Of a stretch of 12,255 nucleotides of DNA, positions 1 to 6,374 are shown piece by piece. The translations under genes and the position numbers were made by a program. Every line of letters starts with the position of its first letter. Within the stretch, counting starts at the first letter, position 1. Under the pieces are notes generated by a model. The model was given only the letters and a program-made list of their open reading frames with translations, was not told where the DNA came from and made no database searches. Origin of the DNA: JAXLVB01 sp044228045 (GTDB taxonomy: Bacteria; Bacteroidota; Bacteroidia; Cytophagales; Spirosomataceae); contig JBGAVQ010000165.1 of the NCBI GenBank assembly GCA_044228045.1, positions 1 to 12,255 on the forward strand, read 5' to 3'.

Positions 1-1
1 A

Positions 2-136
2 GCAAGTTTAGCAGGGTTTAAATCTTCTAAAAAACAGCCATTCCCAGGCGAAAAAACACTTTGGTTAGCCTCCCAGAGGTTTATCTCTATAAGAAGTGGA
101 TTCCTCAAAGCTAAACAATTTTATGGGACAGGATAA
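2..136 (+). mobile_element. 3' end of an IS4-like transposase and probable right end of the IS (partial)
   Basis: Frame 2 is open from the window edge to TAA at 134-136 and encodes 44 residues. They include a SLAGFKSSKKQPFPGEKTLW stretch followed by a helix-like segment and the C-terminus FYGTG. A (K/R)-P-P-G-x-K-x-(L/M)-W segment followed by a short helix near the C-terminus is typical of IS4-superfamily DDE transposases; that is recalled family knowledge, with no database match. The last coding bases (TTATGGGACAGGATAA, 121-136) look like a terminal inverted repeat read as protein, which would put the IS right end at about 136. The left end and matching repeat lie outside the window. The DDE catalytic residues would also be upstream. 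Confidence 0.5.
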
Positions 137-640
137 GGTTTTAGAGTACGTCCAAAATTCAAAATCGAGATAAATAAATCAGTCAATGAGTTATATGGTC
201 TAATTAACCAAAGTTTACAAACCACATCGCTGCCTATTCAAGGGGCTTTGAGCCACACCCACGGGTTTATTCAAGTTAAAGAGTCAGAAAAGCATTACTG
301 GTCACCACAATTGAGTTTTTCTTTTGAAGAAACAAACGAGCTAAAAACAATTGTGAGGGGAATGTACGGCCCGAACCAACAAGTCTGGCTCACCTTTATT
401 TTGGGGTATTCTATAACTGGCCTTGGCATGTTTTTTCTGTCAATCTATGGCCTTTCAAGATATTATTTGAATTTAGATTCAACAATCTTGTGGATAGTTC
501 CGGTACTATTCATAATCTGGATAGCCCTATGGTTAATGGCGCAGTTTGGTCAAAAGGTAGGAGCAGAGCAGACCTATCTAATCCATCATTTTTTTGAAGA
601 GGCCGTAAACGAGCGCATACACATTAGTAAGATTCGATAG
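137..640 (+). CDS. Conserved two-helix membrane protein of unknown function, 5' end apparently lost to an IS
   Basis: The frame is open from 137, just after the upstream TAA, to TAG at 638-640. From about 138 it reads like real protein (FRVRPKFKIEINKSVNELYG and onward) well before the first usable start, TTG at 248. Starting at 248 gives 130 residues; the full open stretch gives 167. The visible parts are a soluble N-terminal region, a W-S-P-Q-L-S-(F)-S-F-E-E strand pair, R-G-x-Y-G-P-x-x-x-V-W, two membrane helices separated by a short turn (roughly 415-475 and 480-550), then a QFGQK-G-x-E-Q segment and a C-terminal helix. I recall similar proteins in Cytophagales that begin only a few residues before the FRVRP segment, so few codons are missing. 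The function is unknown. It is probably a pseudogene, or is expressed only from TTG 248 or from an IS-borne start. Confidence 0.6.
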   Translation, partial: GFRVRPKFKIEINKSVNELYGLINQSLQTTSLPIQGALSHTHGFIQVKESEKHYWSPQLSFSFEETNELKTIVRGMYGPNQQVWLTFILGYSITGLGMFFLSIYGLSRYYLNLDSTILWIVPVLFIIWIALWLMAQFGQKVGAEQTYLIHHFFEEAVNERIHISKIR

Positions 641-739
641 GGGAAGACTAATCATGTTGAGATTCTGGTGAATAGGGACGAATTAGGGACAATTTTTCAA
701 CAAAGAAGAACTAATCAAAGGAAATCCAAAGAAAACGAA

Positions 740-778
740 AAAGGTGCAAATTGCTATAAATCAAGCATTTGCACCTTT
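740..778. terminator. Bidirectional intrinsic terminator
   Basis: A perfect 12-bp stem, AAAGGTGCAAAT (740-751) with ATTTGCACCTTT (767-778), encloses a 15-nt loop. Downstream of the plus strand comes CTTTTGTC; on the minus strand the stem is followed by TTTTTCGTTTTC, the better U-tract. It lies between the convergent membrane-protein gene and the minus-strand tRNA-Leu, so it can end both transcripts. Confidence 0.8.
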
Positions 779-815
779 CTTTTGTCTCTAATTTAGCTCT
801 TTTTAGCCTAATTAG

Positions 816-1140
816 TACCGGGGACGGGAATCGAACCCGTACGAGCGTTTCGGCTCACAGGATTTTCTTACCAACTACGACTTTCGCCGCTCATGCCTTT
901 GCATGATTTGTGGTCTGGACTTTCTCTTTACCATAGCTCAATTTACACTGAGCCGTAGGTATCGCCTATTAAGTCTCTACACCTTTCCCGATTCCGAAAA
1001 CATTCGGAACGGGACTTGGCTCGGGATTGCCATCGTTCAGAAGGTTTCCCCGAATTTAAGCGATTCTACTCCAAACGTTTCCGCTTGGGCACTCAAATTA
1101 CTTTTAAGTCCTGCGTGTCTACCAGTTCCACCACCCCGGC
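816..1140 (-). tRNA. tRNA-Leu(UAA) interrupted by a group I intron
   Basis: Exon 1 is 1140-1106 (35 nt) and exon 2 is 866-816 (51 nt); joined they give an 86-nt class II tRNA. The acceptor stem GCCGGGG pairs with CCCCGGT (G1·U72), and the discriminator base is A. The D-arm is AACTGGTAGAC, the anticodon stem CAGGA/TCCTG, and the loop CTTAAAA carries anticodon UAA. The long variable arm runs through GAGCCGAAACGCTC and the T-arm is CGGGTTCGATTCCCG. No CCA is encoded (CTA follows A73). Contiguity of the anticodon stem is restored only by removing 867-1105, between U34 and A35. The gene lies about 60 bp downstream of tRNA-Gly on the same strand. I see no strong promoter of its own, so it may be co-transcribed by read-through of the intervening hairpin. 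Confidence 0.95.
867..1105 (-). ncRNA. Group I intron ribozyme (IC3-like) in the tRNA-Leu(UAA) anticodon loop
   Basis: This 239-nt intervening sequence has group I hallmarks on the minus strand. The 5' exon ends in U and the intron ends in G (867). P1 pairs exon ACTT (1109-1106) with GAGT (1094-1091), giving a U·G at the splice site. The P-like segment AATTCGGGGAAACC is at 1056-1043 and the Q-like segment GCAATCCCGAGCCAAG at 1030-1015. P6/P6a is a strong hairpin at 1013-987. An R-like GTGTAGAGACTT precedes 971, and S-like AAGAGAAAGTCC starts at about 927. P7 pairs GACTT (975-971) with AAGTC (922-918). P8 is GCTCA/TGAGC (953-936), and P9 hairpins are at 905-892 and 889-878, the second closed by a GAAA tetraloop. 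No homing endonuclease is encoded. The insertion site and core match my recollection of the cyanobacterial/plastid tRNA-Leu(UAA) intron. It should self-splice or need only light protein help. Confidence 0.93.
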
Positions 1141-1172
1141 AGGTGGCGTAATAATACTACCTTTTAAACTAA

Positions 1173-1194
1173 AAAGCACCTGTTGAGGTGCTTT
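1173..1194 (-). terminator. Hairpin with U-tract downstream of tRNA-Gly
   Basis: A 9-bp stem, AAAGCACCT / AGGTGCTTT, has a 4-nt loop (1182-1185). Read on the minus strand it is followed by a run of T. It sits immediately after the 3' end of tRNA-Gly and before tRNA-Leu, so it either ends the tRNA-Gly transcript or acts as a leaky terminator or processing site between the two tRNAs. Confidence 0.7.
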
Positions 1195-1200
1195 CGGTAG

Positions 1201-1276
1201 TGGAGCGGAAAATGGGGTTCGAACCCACGACCTCAACCTTGGCAAGGTTGCGCTCTACCAGCTGAGCTACTTCCGC
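1201..1276 (-). tRNA. tRNA-Gly(GCC)
   Basis: A complete 76-nt cloverleaf reads on the minus strand from 1276. The acceptor stem is GCGGAAG/TTTCCGC, the D-arm GCTCAGCTGGTAGAGC, the anticodon stem CAACC/GGTTG with loop TTGCCAA (anticodon GCC), and the T-arm GTGGGTTCGAACCCCAT. The discriminator is U, and a genomically encoded CCA occupies 1203-1201. It is the first gene of the minus-strand tRNA pair. Confidence 0.97.
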
Positions 1277-1291
1277 TTGATTTTGGTGGTG

Positions 1292-1323
1292 CAAATGTAG
1301 TAGTTTTTTGGCATACTTGTCAA
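1292..1323 (-). promoter_or_regulatory. Bacteroidota-type promoter for the tRNA pair
   Basis: On the minus strand TTG (1323-1321, in the context CTTGACA) is followed after 21 nt by TACATTTG (1299-1292), a perfect TAnnTTTG -7 element. Transcription would begin near 1286, about 10 nt before the mature 5' end of tRNA-Gly at 1276, which is a typical tRNA leader. Confidence 0.75.
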
Positions 1324-1439
1324 GTATTCGCCCCAAAAAAATCGTAATTTCTTTGTCAATCAATCAAAAATTAACCTGTAATAACTACTATTGGCTTGGT
1401 TTAGAGATGATTGGCTTCAATAAAAAAAATAGACAAAAG

Positions 1440-2297
1440 TTAAATTTTTTGGCGACTGACCAAGTAGCCAAACACTCCAGCTGTAAAAAACATTAAAATT
1501 CCATAGATAGCAGGGGGAATAGACGTGGCAGAATTGTTAAGCACACTCAGGGCAATAAAAATAGCAAGTGTAGCATTGTGTATGCCAATTTCCATGCCTA
1601 TCGAAATGGCTTGACGGCGTTCTACTTTAAATAGAAGCGGAATAAAGTATCCTGAAAGCATACTCACCAAGTTGAACACCAGTACAGGCAAACCAGCTTG
1701 CTGTATAAAGGTTGGGATGTTGTTTCGTTCACGAATGACAGCAGCCACTATTACAATGAACAGTATGAGTGCCGAGGCAATCTTAACAGGTTTGTCCATT
1801 TTGAGCGCAAAAGATGACGATTTTGCCTTGATAAGCATCCCGATAGTAACAGGAATCAATACAATGGCAAACACTTCGACAACTTTTTGAAAGGGCATTG
1901 GCACATATTGCCCAGCCTCCATAAAATGACTTAAGGCAAAATTGACAATAAAAGGCAACGTAAAGAGCGATAATACACTGTTTACAGCCGTTAGGGTAAT
2001 ATTAAGGGCCACGTCGCCATCCGAAAGGTGACTGTATAGGTTTGCCGTTGCTCCACCAGGTGCCGCCGACAGAAGCATTAGTCCCACGGCTAAGGCAGGG
2101 GGCATTCCAAAACTTGAGGCAATCAAAAAGCAAATAAATGGTAACAGAATCATCTGACAAAACAGCCCAATAAATGCTGCCTTTGGGTAGTTGACAACTC
2201 TTTTGAAATCGTTAGGAGTAAGCGATAGCCCCAAGCCAAGCATAATAATACCAATAGCAATGGGCATAAAAAGTGTAAGTAAGCTGGACTGTTGCAT
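1440..2297 (-). CDS. BASS-family (bile acid:sodium symporter-like) transporter
   Basis: The product is a 285-residue, almost wholly hydrophobic protein with roughly nine predicted membrane helices. Family signatures are GLMLLSAAPGGATANL (residues 72-87), where the PGG loop forms part of the first crossover region, and GMEIGIHNATLAI (234-246). The latter carries the conserved Glu236 and the His-Asn pair at the position of the Na+-coordinating E-x-x-x-N motif of ASBT structures. The family imports organic anions (bile acids, pantoate, pyruvate and others) with Na+; the substrate cannot be read here, and bile acids are unlikely for an environmental bacterium. Its length is that of short bacterial members. 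The start ATG at 2297 follows a C/T-rich leader with no clear Shine-Dalgarno. It is divergent from the TPR gene, with a 101-bp gap to that gene's start, and points toward the tRNA genes. Confidence 0.88.
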   Translation of the reverse strand: MQQSSLLTLFMPIAIGIIMLGLGLSLTPNDFKRVVNYPKAAFIGLFCQMILLPFICFLIASSFGMPPALAVGLMLLSAAPGGATANLYSHLSDGDVALNITLTAVNSVLSLFTLPFIVNFALSHFMEAGQYVPMPFQKVVEVFAIVLIPVTIGMLIKAKSSSFALKMDKPVKIASALILFIVIVAAVIRERNNIPTFIQQAGLPVLVFNLVSMLSGYFIPLLFKVERRQAISIGMEIGIHNATLAIFIALSVLNNSATSIPPAIYGILMFFTAGVFGYLVSRQKI

Positions 2298-2398
2298 AGG
2301 GTAGGGTAGGTGTATAGAGGAATAATTAGCGAAATTACGTCAGAAATCGCACTTTTGCTTACGCTTAGGCGTTAGTATTTTCACCATTGTTCTATAAA

Positions 2399-3505
2399 AT
2401 GCAAAAACTGAGTTTATTTATTAGTGCTTTTTTGTGCTGGGTTTCTACAAATGCTCAAATTCTTAATGACCCCACTACACAGCAGCTTGTGTTACAATGT
2501 GTAGAGAAGAGCTATAATTACGAGTTTCAAGAGGCCAATGAGTTACTAAAAAAAATTAAGGCCAAGTACCCAAATCACCCCGTTACAACGCTATTGCCTG
2601 CTACCATGCTGTATTGGCAATATCTACCACTCAAAGACTCCCCCCAAGCCAATGCCCAATATGTGAAGCTTATGGAGCAGTGTATTGAGCAAGCTAATGT
2701 GTTAATTAAGAAGGGATTAGATGTGGAAGGGCCGTTTTTTATGTTGGCGGCACATAGTTTTTTGGCCATGAATGACGCCGACCAAGGTAGTATGGTGAAA
2801 GCTGTAGGGCAGGCTAAACAAGCCTACACTTATATGAAGAAAGGATTTAAACTAATGGAGAAAAACCCTGAATTTTACTTCTCAACAGGGTTGTTTAACT
2901 ACTACATAGAGCAATATCCTGAGGACCATTCGATTGTGCGTCCGTTTATGATTTTTTTTCAGGATGGTGATAAAAAAGTAGGACTTCAACAATTGGAAAT
3001 AGGTGCAAAAAAAGCAATTTTTACCAAAACAGAAGCAGCCTATTATTTGGTGTATATTCACTTAAAGCATGAGAATAATTTGGCAAAAGCTTTACAATTT
3101 TCAACTTTGTTGAATCAAAAATATCCAAACAATCCGCTTTATACCACTCGTCATGCAGAGGCATTAGTGCTATCAGGCCACTATGAAGTTGCCGAACCTT
3201 TTGCCCAGCAATTAGCAAAAAAAGCGGGCAAAGTTTTTCCGGTAGCTGGTCAAATTTTTATGGGCATTATTCAAGAAAAAGCCCACAAAAATGATAAATT
3301 GGCTGCTGAACTCTACCAAAAAGCACTCAAAATGCCTTTTGATGAGCGTTTTACGAAAGATTACCACGCTTTTGCTTATTGTGGATTGGCTCGCATTGCC
3401 GACCGTGCAGGTGATAAAAGTCAAGCAAAAAGTTATTATAAAAAGGCCCTTAGCCTTGCCGAATATACACTTACCAAAAGTGAAGCCAATCGGTATTTGA
3501 ATTAG
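2399..3505 (+). CDS. Exported tetratricopeptide-repeat protein
   Basis: The product has 368 residues from ATG 2399. I chose this start because MQKLSLFISAFLCWVSTNAQ is a normal Sec signal peptide; a TTG at 2387 would only add MFYK. The rest is alpha-helical, with degenerate TPR-like units in the N-terminal third (EFQEANELLKKIKAKYPNHP) and in the C-terminal half (ALQFSTLLNQKYPNNPLY, then AAELYQKALKMPF, then ARIADRAGDKSQAKSYYKKAL). The middle third (YYIEQYPEDHSIVRPF) looks less repetitive. It is presumably periplasmic and a protein-interaction scaffold. No catalytic motif is seen and I do not recognise a named family. It ends 60 bp before uvrC, which has its own -7 element, so co-transcription is possible but not needed. 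Confidence 0.75.
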   Translation: MQKLSLFISAFLCWVSTNAQILNDPTTQQLVLQCVEKSYNYEFQEANELLKKIKAKYPNHPVTTLLPATMLYWQYLPLKDSPQANAQYVKLMEQCIEQANVLIKKGLDVEGPFFMLAAHSFLAMNDADQGSMVKAVGQAKQAYTYMKKGFKLMEKNPEFYFSTGLFNYYIEQYPEDHSIVRPFMIFFQDGDKKVGLQQLEIGAKKAIFTKTEAAYYLVYIHLKHENNLAKALQFSTLLNQKYPNNPLYTTRHAEALVLSGHYEVAEPFAQQLAKKAGKVFPVAGQIFMGIIQEKAHKNDKLAAELYQKALKMPFDERFTKDYHAFAYCGLARIADRAGDKSQAKSYYKKALSLAEYTLTKSEANRYLN

Positions 3506-3526
3506 CTAACTAACCTTACTTATCCG

Positions 3527-3534
3527 TACATTTG
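3527..3534 (+). promoter_or_regulatory. -7 promoter element upstream of uvrC
   Basis: TACATTTG is a perfect TAnnTTTG. It lies 31 bp before the uvrC ATG and would give a leader of about 25 nt. No good TTG/TTTG is at the expected -33 distance, so this is a partial match. Confidence 0.5.
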
Positions 3535-3565
3535 CCTCTTACCTTAGGCTCCATATTCGTATTCT

Positions 3566-5374
3566 ATGCCAGACTTTGATTACAAAGCCGAACTACAACG
3601 AATTCCCGAAACACCCGGTGTGTATCGCTATTTTGATAGTGAAAACACTGTAATATATGTAGGTAAGGCCAAAAACCTCAAAAATAGGGTCAGTAGCTAT
3701 TTTGTCAAGTCTAACCAGCATGATCGCAAAACCAAAAGGCTTGTAAGCCAAATCCAAAAAATTGAATTTACGATTGTACCTACCGAGTTTGATGCCCTAT
3801 TACTCGAAAACACACTCATCAAAAAATATCAGCCTCGCTTCAATATATTGCTCCGTGACGACAAGATGTACCCATTTATTTGTGTTACGAATGAGCCATT
3901 TGCTAAAATTATTACAATACGACAAATTGATAAAAAGAAAGGGACGTTTTTTGGCCCCTATGCCAATGCCAAAGCGATGTACGCCCTTCTTGAAATGTTT
4001 GGACAACTCTACACTTTGCGAAACTGCAACCTAAGCCTGACCGAAGAAAACATTGCAGCGAAAAAATTCAAGATTTGTCTTGAATACCACTTAGGTAACT
4101 GCAAAGGTCCTTGCGAAGGGCTGCAAGAACGAGCTGACTACGACCGTGAAATTGACCAGATTAAGCATATTTTAAAAGGGAATTTGGCTATACCTAAGCA
4201 GTATTTTCAAGAAAAAATGCAAGATGCAGCTACTCGCTTGGCCTTTGAAGAAGCCCATCATTGGAAAGAAAAACTTCATTTACTCGAAAATTTTCAGGCT
4301 AAATCCACTGTCGTTAATCCGGCTATTTCAGATGCCGATGTGTTTAGCATAGTTTCAGATGAAGAGTCTGCGTATCTCAATTTTATGAAAATTATCAATG
4401 GCACTATTACGCAAGCACATACGTGGGAAGTCAAGAAAAAATTAGATGAAACCGACGATGACATCCTGACGATATGGGTCTGGGAAATGCGTGACCAGTA
4501 CCAAAGCCAAGCCAAAGAAGTAATAACTAATATATCACTGTCCATTGATTTACAAGGAGTTGTTAATGTAATTCCACAGATTGGCGACAAAAAAAAACTG
4601 CTTGATATGTCGCTCCGAAATGTATTGTATTTCCGAAAAGAGAAGGCTGACCGAATGGCCTCTGAAGAAAGCGGTGGAGACCGAAAAATGAGGGTTTTAC
4701 TGAAACTAAAAAACGATTTACAACTCAAAACACTACCTCGGCATATCGAATGTTTTGACAATTCTAATATTCAAGGAACCAACCCCGTTTCGGCGATGGT
4801 CTGTTTTAAAGATGGTATTCCATCCAAGAAAGACTACAGACATTTTATACCCAAAAATGTGATAGGACCCAACGATTTTGCCACAATGAATGAGGTGATT
4901 GGTAGGAGGTACAGTCGTTTGCTCGAAGAAGAAGCCACTTTACCCGATTTGATTATTGTAGATGGTGGCAAAGGACAACTTTCGGCTGCTTGTGATGCCC
5001 TCAAAGAACTAAAACTCTACGGCAAAATACCCATCATTGGTATAGCCAAGCGACTCGAGGAAATCTATTATCCCGAAGACTCTCTGCCGCTATATATTGA
5101 TAAAAAATCAGAATCACTTAAACTGATTCAAAGGTTACGGGACGAAGCCCACCGATTTGGAATTACCCACCATCGAGAACGACGAAGCAAGGCATTTTTA
5201 GTCAGTGAGTTAGAGGATATAGACGGCATTGGCAAAACAACTGCAACCAAGCTGCTAAAACAGTTTAAAACCATGAAGAACATCCGAGAAGCAAGCGTAG
5301 AAGAATTAGCCAAGTTTTTGGGCAATGATAAAGCAACAAAGATAAAGCAATATATAGAACAGCAAGCGGGGTAA
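3566..5374 (+). CDS. uvrC: Excinuclease ABC subunit C (UvrC), nucleotide excision repair
   Basis: This is the dual-incision nuclease recruited by the UvrB-DNA complex; it cuts on both sides of bulky lesions in the cytoplasm. The 602 residues match the full family length. The domains, in order, are: a GIY-YIG nuclease (about 14-95: GVY at 18-20, YVG at 31-33, Arg41, Glu81) for the 3' cut; a four-cysteine segment (C154, C171, C179, C183) at the position of the UvrC Fe-S cluster; a UVR motif (about 215-245) that binds UvrB; an RNase H-like 5' nuclease with Asp398 (ECFDNSNIQG), Asp437, Asp466 (VDGGKGQ) and the HH at 535-536; and C-terminal helix-hairpin-helix motifs (about 548-600). All key residues are present, so it should be active. 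The start ATG fits the usual N-terminus. It converges with msrA across a hairpin-rich spacer. Confidence 0.98.
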   Translation: MPDFDYKAELQRIPETPGVYRYFDSENTVIYVGKAKNLKNRVSSYFVKSNQHDRKTKRLVSQIQKIEFTIVPTEFDALLLENTLIKKYQPRFNILLRDDKMYPFICVTNEPFAKIITIRQIDKKKGTFFGPYANAKAMYALLEMFGQLYTLRNCNLSLTEENIAAKKFKICLEYHLGNCKGPCEGLQERADYDREIDQIKHILKGNLAIPKQYFQEKMQDAATRLAFEEAHHWKEKLHLLENFQAKSTVVNPAISDADVFSIVSDEESAYLNFMKIINGTITQAHTWEVKKKLDETDDDILTIWVWEMRDQYQSQAKEVITNISLSIDLQGVVNVIPQIGDKKKLLDMSLRNVLYFRKEKADRMASEESGGDRKMRVLLKLKNDLQLKTLPRHIECFDNSNIQGTNPVSAMVCFKDGIPSKKDYRHFIPKNVIGPNDFATMNEVIGRRYSRLLEEEATLPDLIIVDGGKGQLSAACDALKELKLYGKIPIIGIAKRLEEIYYPEDSLPLYIDKKSESLKLIQRLRDEAHRFGITHHRERRSKAFLVSELEDIDGIGKTTATKLLKQFKTMKNIREASVEELAKFLGNDKATKIKQYIEQQAG

Positions 5375-5455
5375 TCAGTCAACCAATGCTGGTTTTTGTT
5401 GACTTTGAATCGTTAAGAGTATTTTCAGTTCGCCTTGCTTAATGCTATTCAACAG

Positions 5456-5505
5456 AAAAAACTCCTTACTTATACCGACAACCGTGGTATAGCAAGGAGC
5501 TTTTT
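5456..5505. terminator. Long bidirectional hairpin between convergent uvrC and msrA
   Basis: The left arm AAAAAACTCCTT (5456-5467) pairs with AAGGAGCTTTTT (5494-5505) with one mismatch. An inner TATACC/GGTATA stem (5471-5476 with 5486-5491) closes a 9-nt loop. The flanking A-run and T-run give a U-tract in either direction, so it can stop both converging transcripts. Confidence 0.75.
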
Positions 5506-5528
5506 AGAAGCAATAGCTGAGCTACTTT

Positions 5529-6191
5529 TCAACTCCCTTTCTTCATTTTGTCTTTAAAGACTTTCTCGAACTTGTCCAGCTTAGGGCGAATAACAGCCTG
5601 ACAATAAGGATAATTCTCATTGTCATTATAGAAGTTCTGGTGATAGTCCTCGGCCTCATAGAAGACACTAAATGCCGTAATTTCAGTTACAATTGGCTTG
5701 CCAAAAGCTCCCGATTCATCTAACTTTTTCTTGTATTCTTCGGCAAGGCGTTTTTGCTCATCATTATGATAAAACACCGCCGAGCGATACTGCGTACCAG
5801 CATCGGCCCCCTGGCGATTGAGTGTGGTGGGGTCATGGGTTTTCCAGAATACTTCGAGAAGTTCAGCAAACGATACTTTCTTGGGGTCGTAGGTAATCTG
5901 GGTTACTTCGGCGTGTCCAGTAGTGCCGTTGCATACTTCTTTGTAGGTGGGGTTCTTTACCGATCCACCAGAATAGCCCGATGCAATTTTCACTACGCCG
6001 TTTACTCGCTGAAACACGGCTTCGGTACACCAAAAGCACCCCGCCCCAAACGTGGCGACTTCGAGTCCTTTCTGTGGCAATTTTTGGTCAGTCATGGTTT
6101 TAGTTTGTTGGTCTTGGGCAGGCGAGGCGCACGAAACAAAAGCATTCAGTACCCAAAAGCCCATCACAAATTGTTGGATTAACGGTTTCAT
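5529..6191 (-). CDS. msrA: Peptide-methionine (S)-S-oxide reductase MsrA, predicted lipoprotein
   Basis: MsrA reduces methionine-S-sulfoxide in oxidised proteins back to methionine. The 220 residues start at ATG 6191; an in-frame extension to 6293 is rejected because it is low-complexity and puts a non-signal segment before a good leader. The N-terminus MKPLIQQFVMGFWVLNAFVSC is a lipoprotein-type signal with a candidate lipidated Cys21. It is followed by a Q/T/K-rich linker and the catalytic domain from about residue 43. GCFWC (51-55) carries the catalytic Cys52. TTGHAEV (90-96), YDP, THDPTTLNRQGADAGTQYRS (118-137) and YHQNF (183-187) are family signatures. Cys197 in the YPYCQ segment is a possible resolving residue. 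It is therefore probably anchored in the cell envelope, where it would repair surface or periplasmic proteins. It is single, with no msrB fused or adjacent, and is divergent from the PAP2-like gene. Confidence 0.95.
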   Translation of the reverse strand: MKPLIQQFVMGFWVLNAFVSCASPAQDQQTKTMTDQKLPQKGLEVATFGAGCFWCTEAVFQRVNGVVKIASGYSGGSVKNPTYKEVCNGTTGHAEVTQITYDPKKVSFAELLEVFWKTHDPTTLNRQGADAGTQYRSAVFYHNDEQKRLAEEYKKKLDESGAFGKPIVTEITAFSVFYEAEDYHQNFYNDNENYPYCQAVIRPKLDKFEKVFKDKMKKGS

Positions 6192-6325
6192 ATTAAATAA
6201 GTCAAAATTAAATTTAAAAACGTAACTAATTGATTTGTAAATGATTAATTTCTTGACTGCATGTGTTTTCACGCTTACTATTATATAACACATAAAAGAT
6301 GTTGTAAGTTTGTGGTTCTTTTCGA

Positions 6326-6333
6326 CAAAGGTA
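6326..6333 (-). promoter_or_regulatory. Possible -7 element for msrA
   Basis: TACCTTTG on the minus strand is a perfect TAnnTTTG match in the msrA/PAP2 divergent region. It would give a leader of about 130 nt for msrA. No -33 partner is visible. A second perfect match on the plus strand (TAAGTTTG, 6305-6312) could serve the PAP2-like gene, also without a -33. Confidence 0.3.
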
Positions 6334-6374
6334 ACTTAGTAGTGCCGTTTGGATTGTCGTGTAGCAGACATTAG

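Noticed and set aside
123..170. ATG at 123 as start of the small membrane-protein gene
   Set aside because: Its frame (MGQDKVLEYVQNSKSR) stops at about 170 and differs from the frame of the conserved protein; using it would need a frameshift.
867..1105. Split tRNA caused by a transposon or assembly error
   Set aside because: The intervening sequence has coherent group I pairings and exact splice-site chemistry, which an error or IS would not give.
903..1151. 82-residue plus-strand open frame across the intron
   Set aside because: It lies antisense to the tRNA-Leu exon and group I intron core; the composition is not protein-like and RNA structure explains the conservation.
1169..1363. 64-residue minus-strand frame across tRNA-Gly
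   Set aside because: It is translation of the tRNA and its promoter (the AQLVERNLAKVEVVGSNPIF pattern is a well-known tRNA artefact).
4294..4761. 155-residue minus-strand frame inside uvrC
   Set aside because: It is entirely within the conserved UvrC coding region on the opposite strand; it is serine-rich as expected for antisense shadows and has no family features.
5377..5404. Inverted repeat AGTCAAC/GTTGACT just after uvrC as a terminator
   Set aside because: The stem is only 7 bp with a long loop and no following T-run; the hairpin at 5456-5505 is a far better terminator.
6192..6293. 34-residue N-terminal extension of MsrA
   Set aside because: The extension is K/F/I/V-rich like intergenic DNA, and it would bury the lipoprotein signal that begins at 6191.
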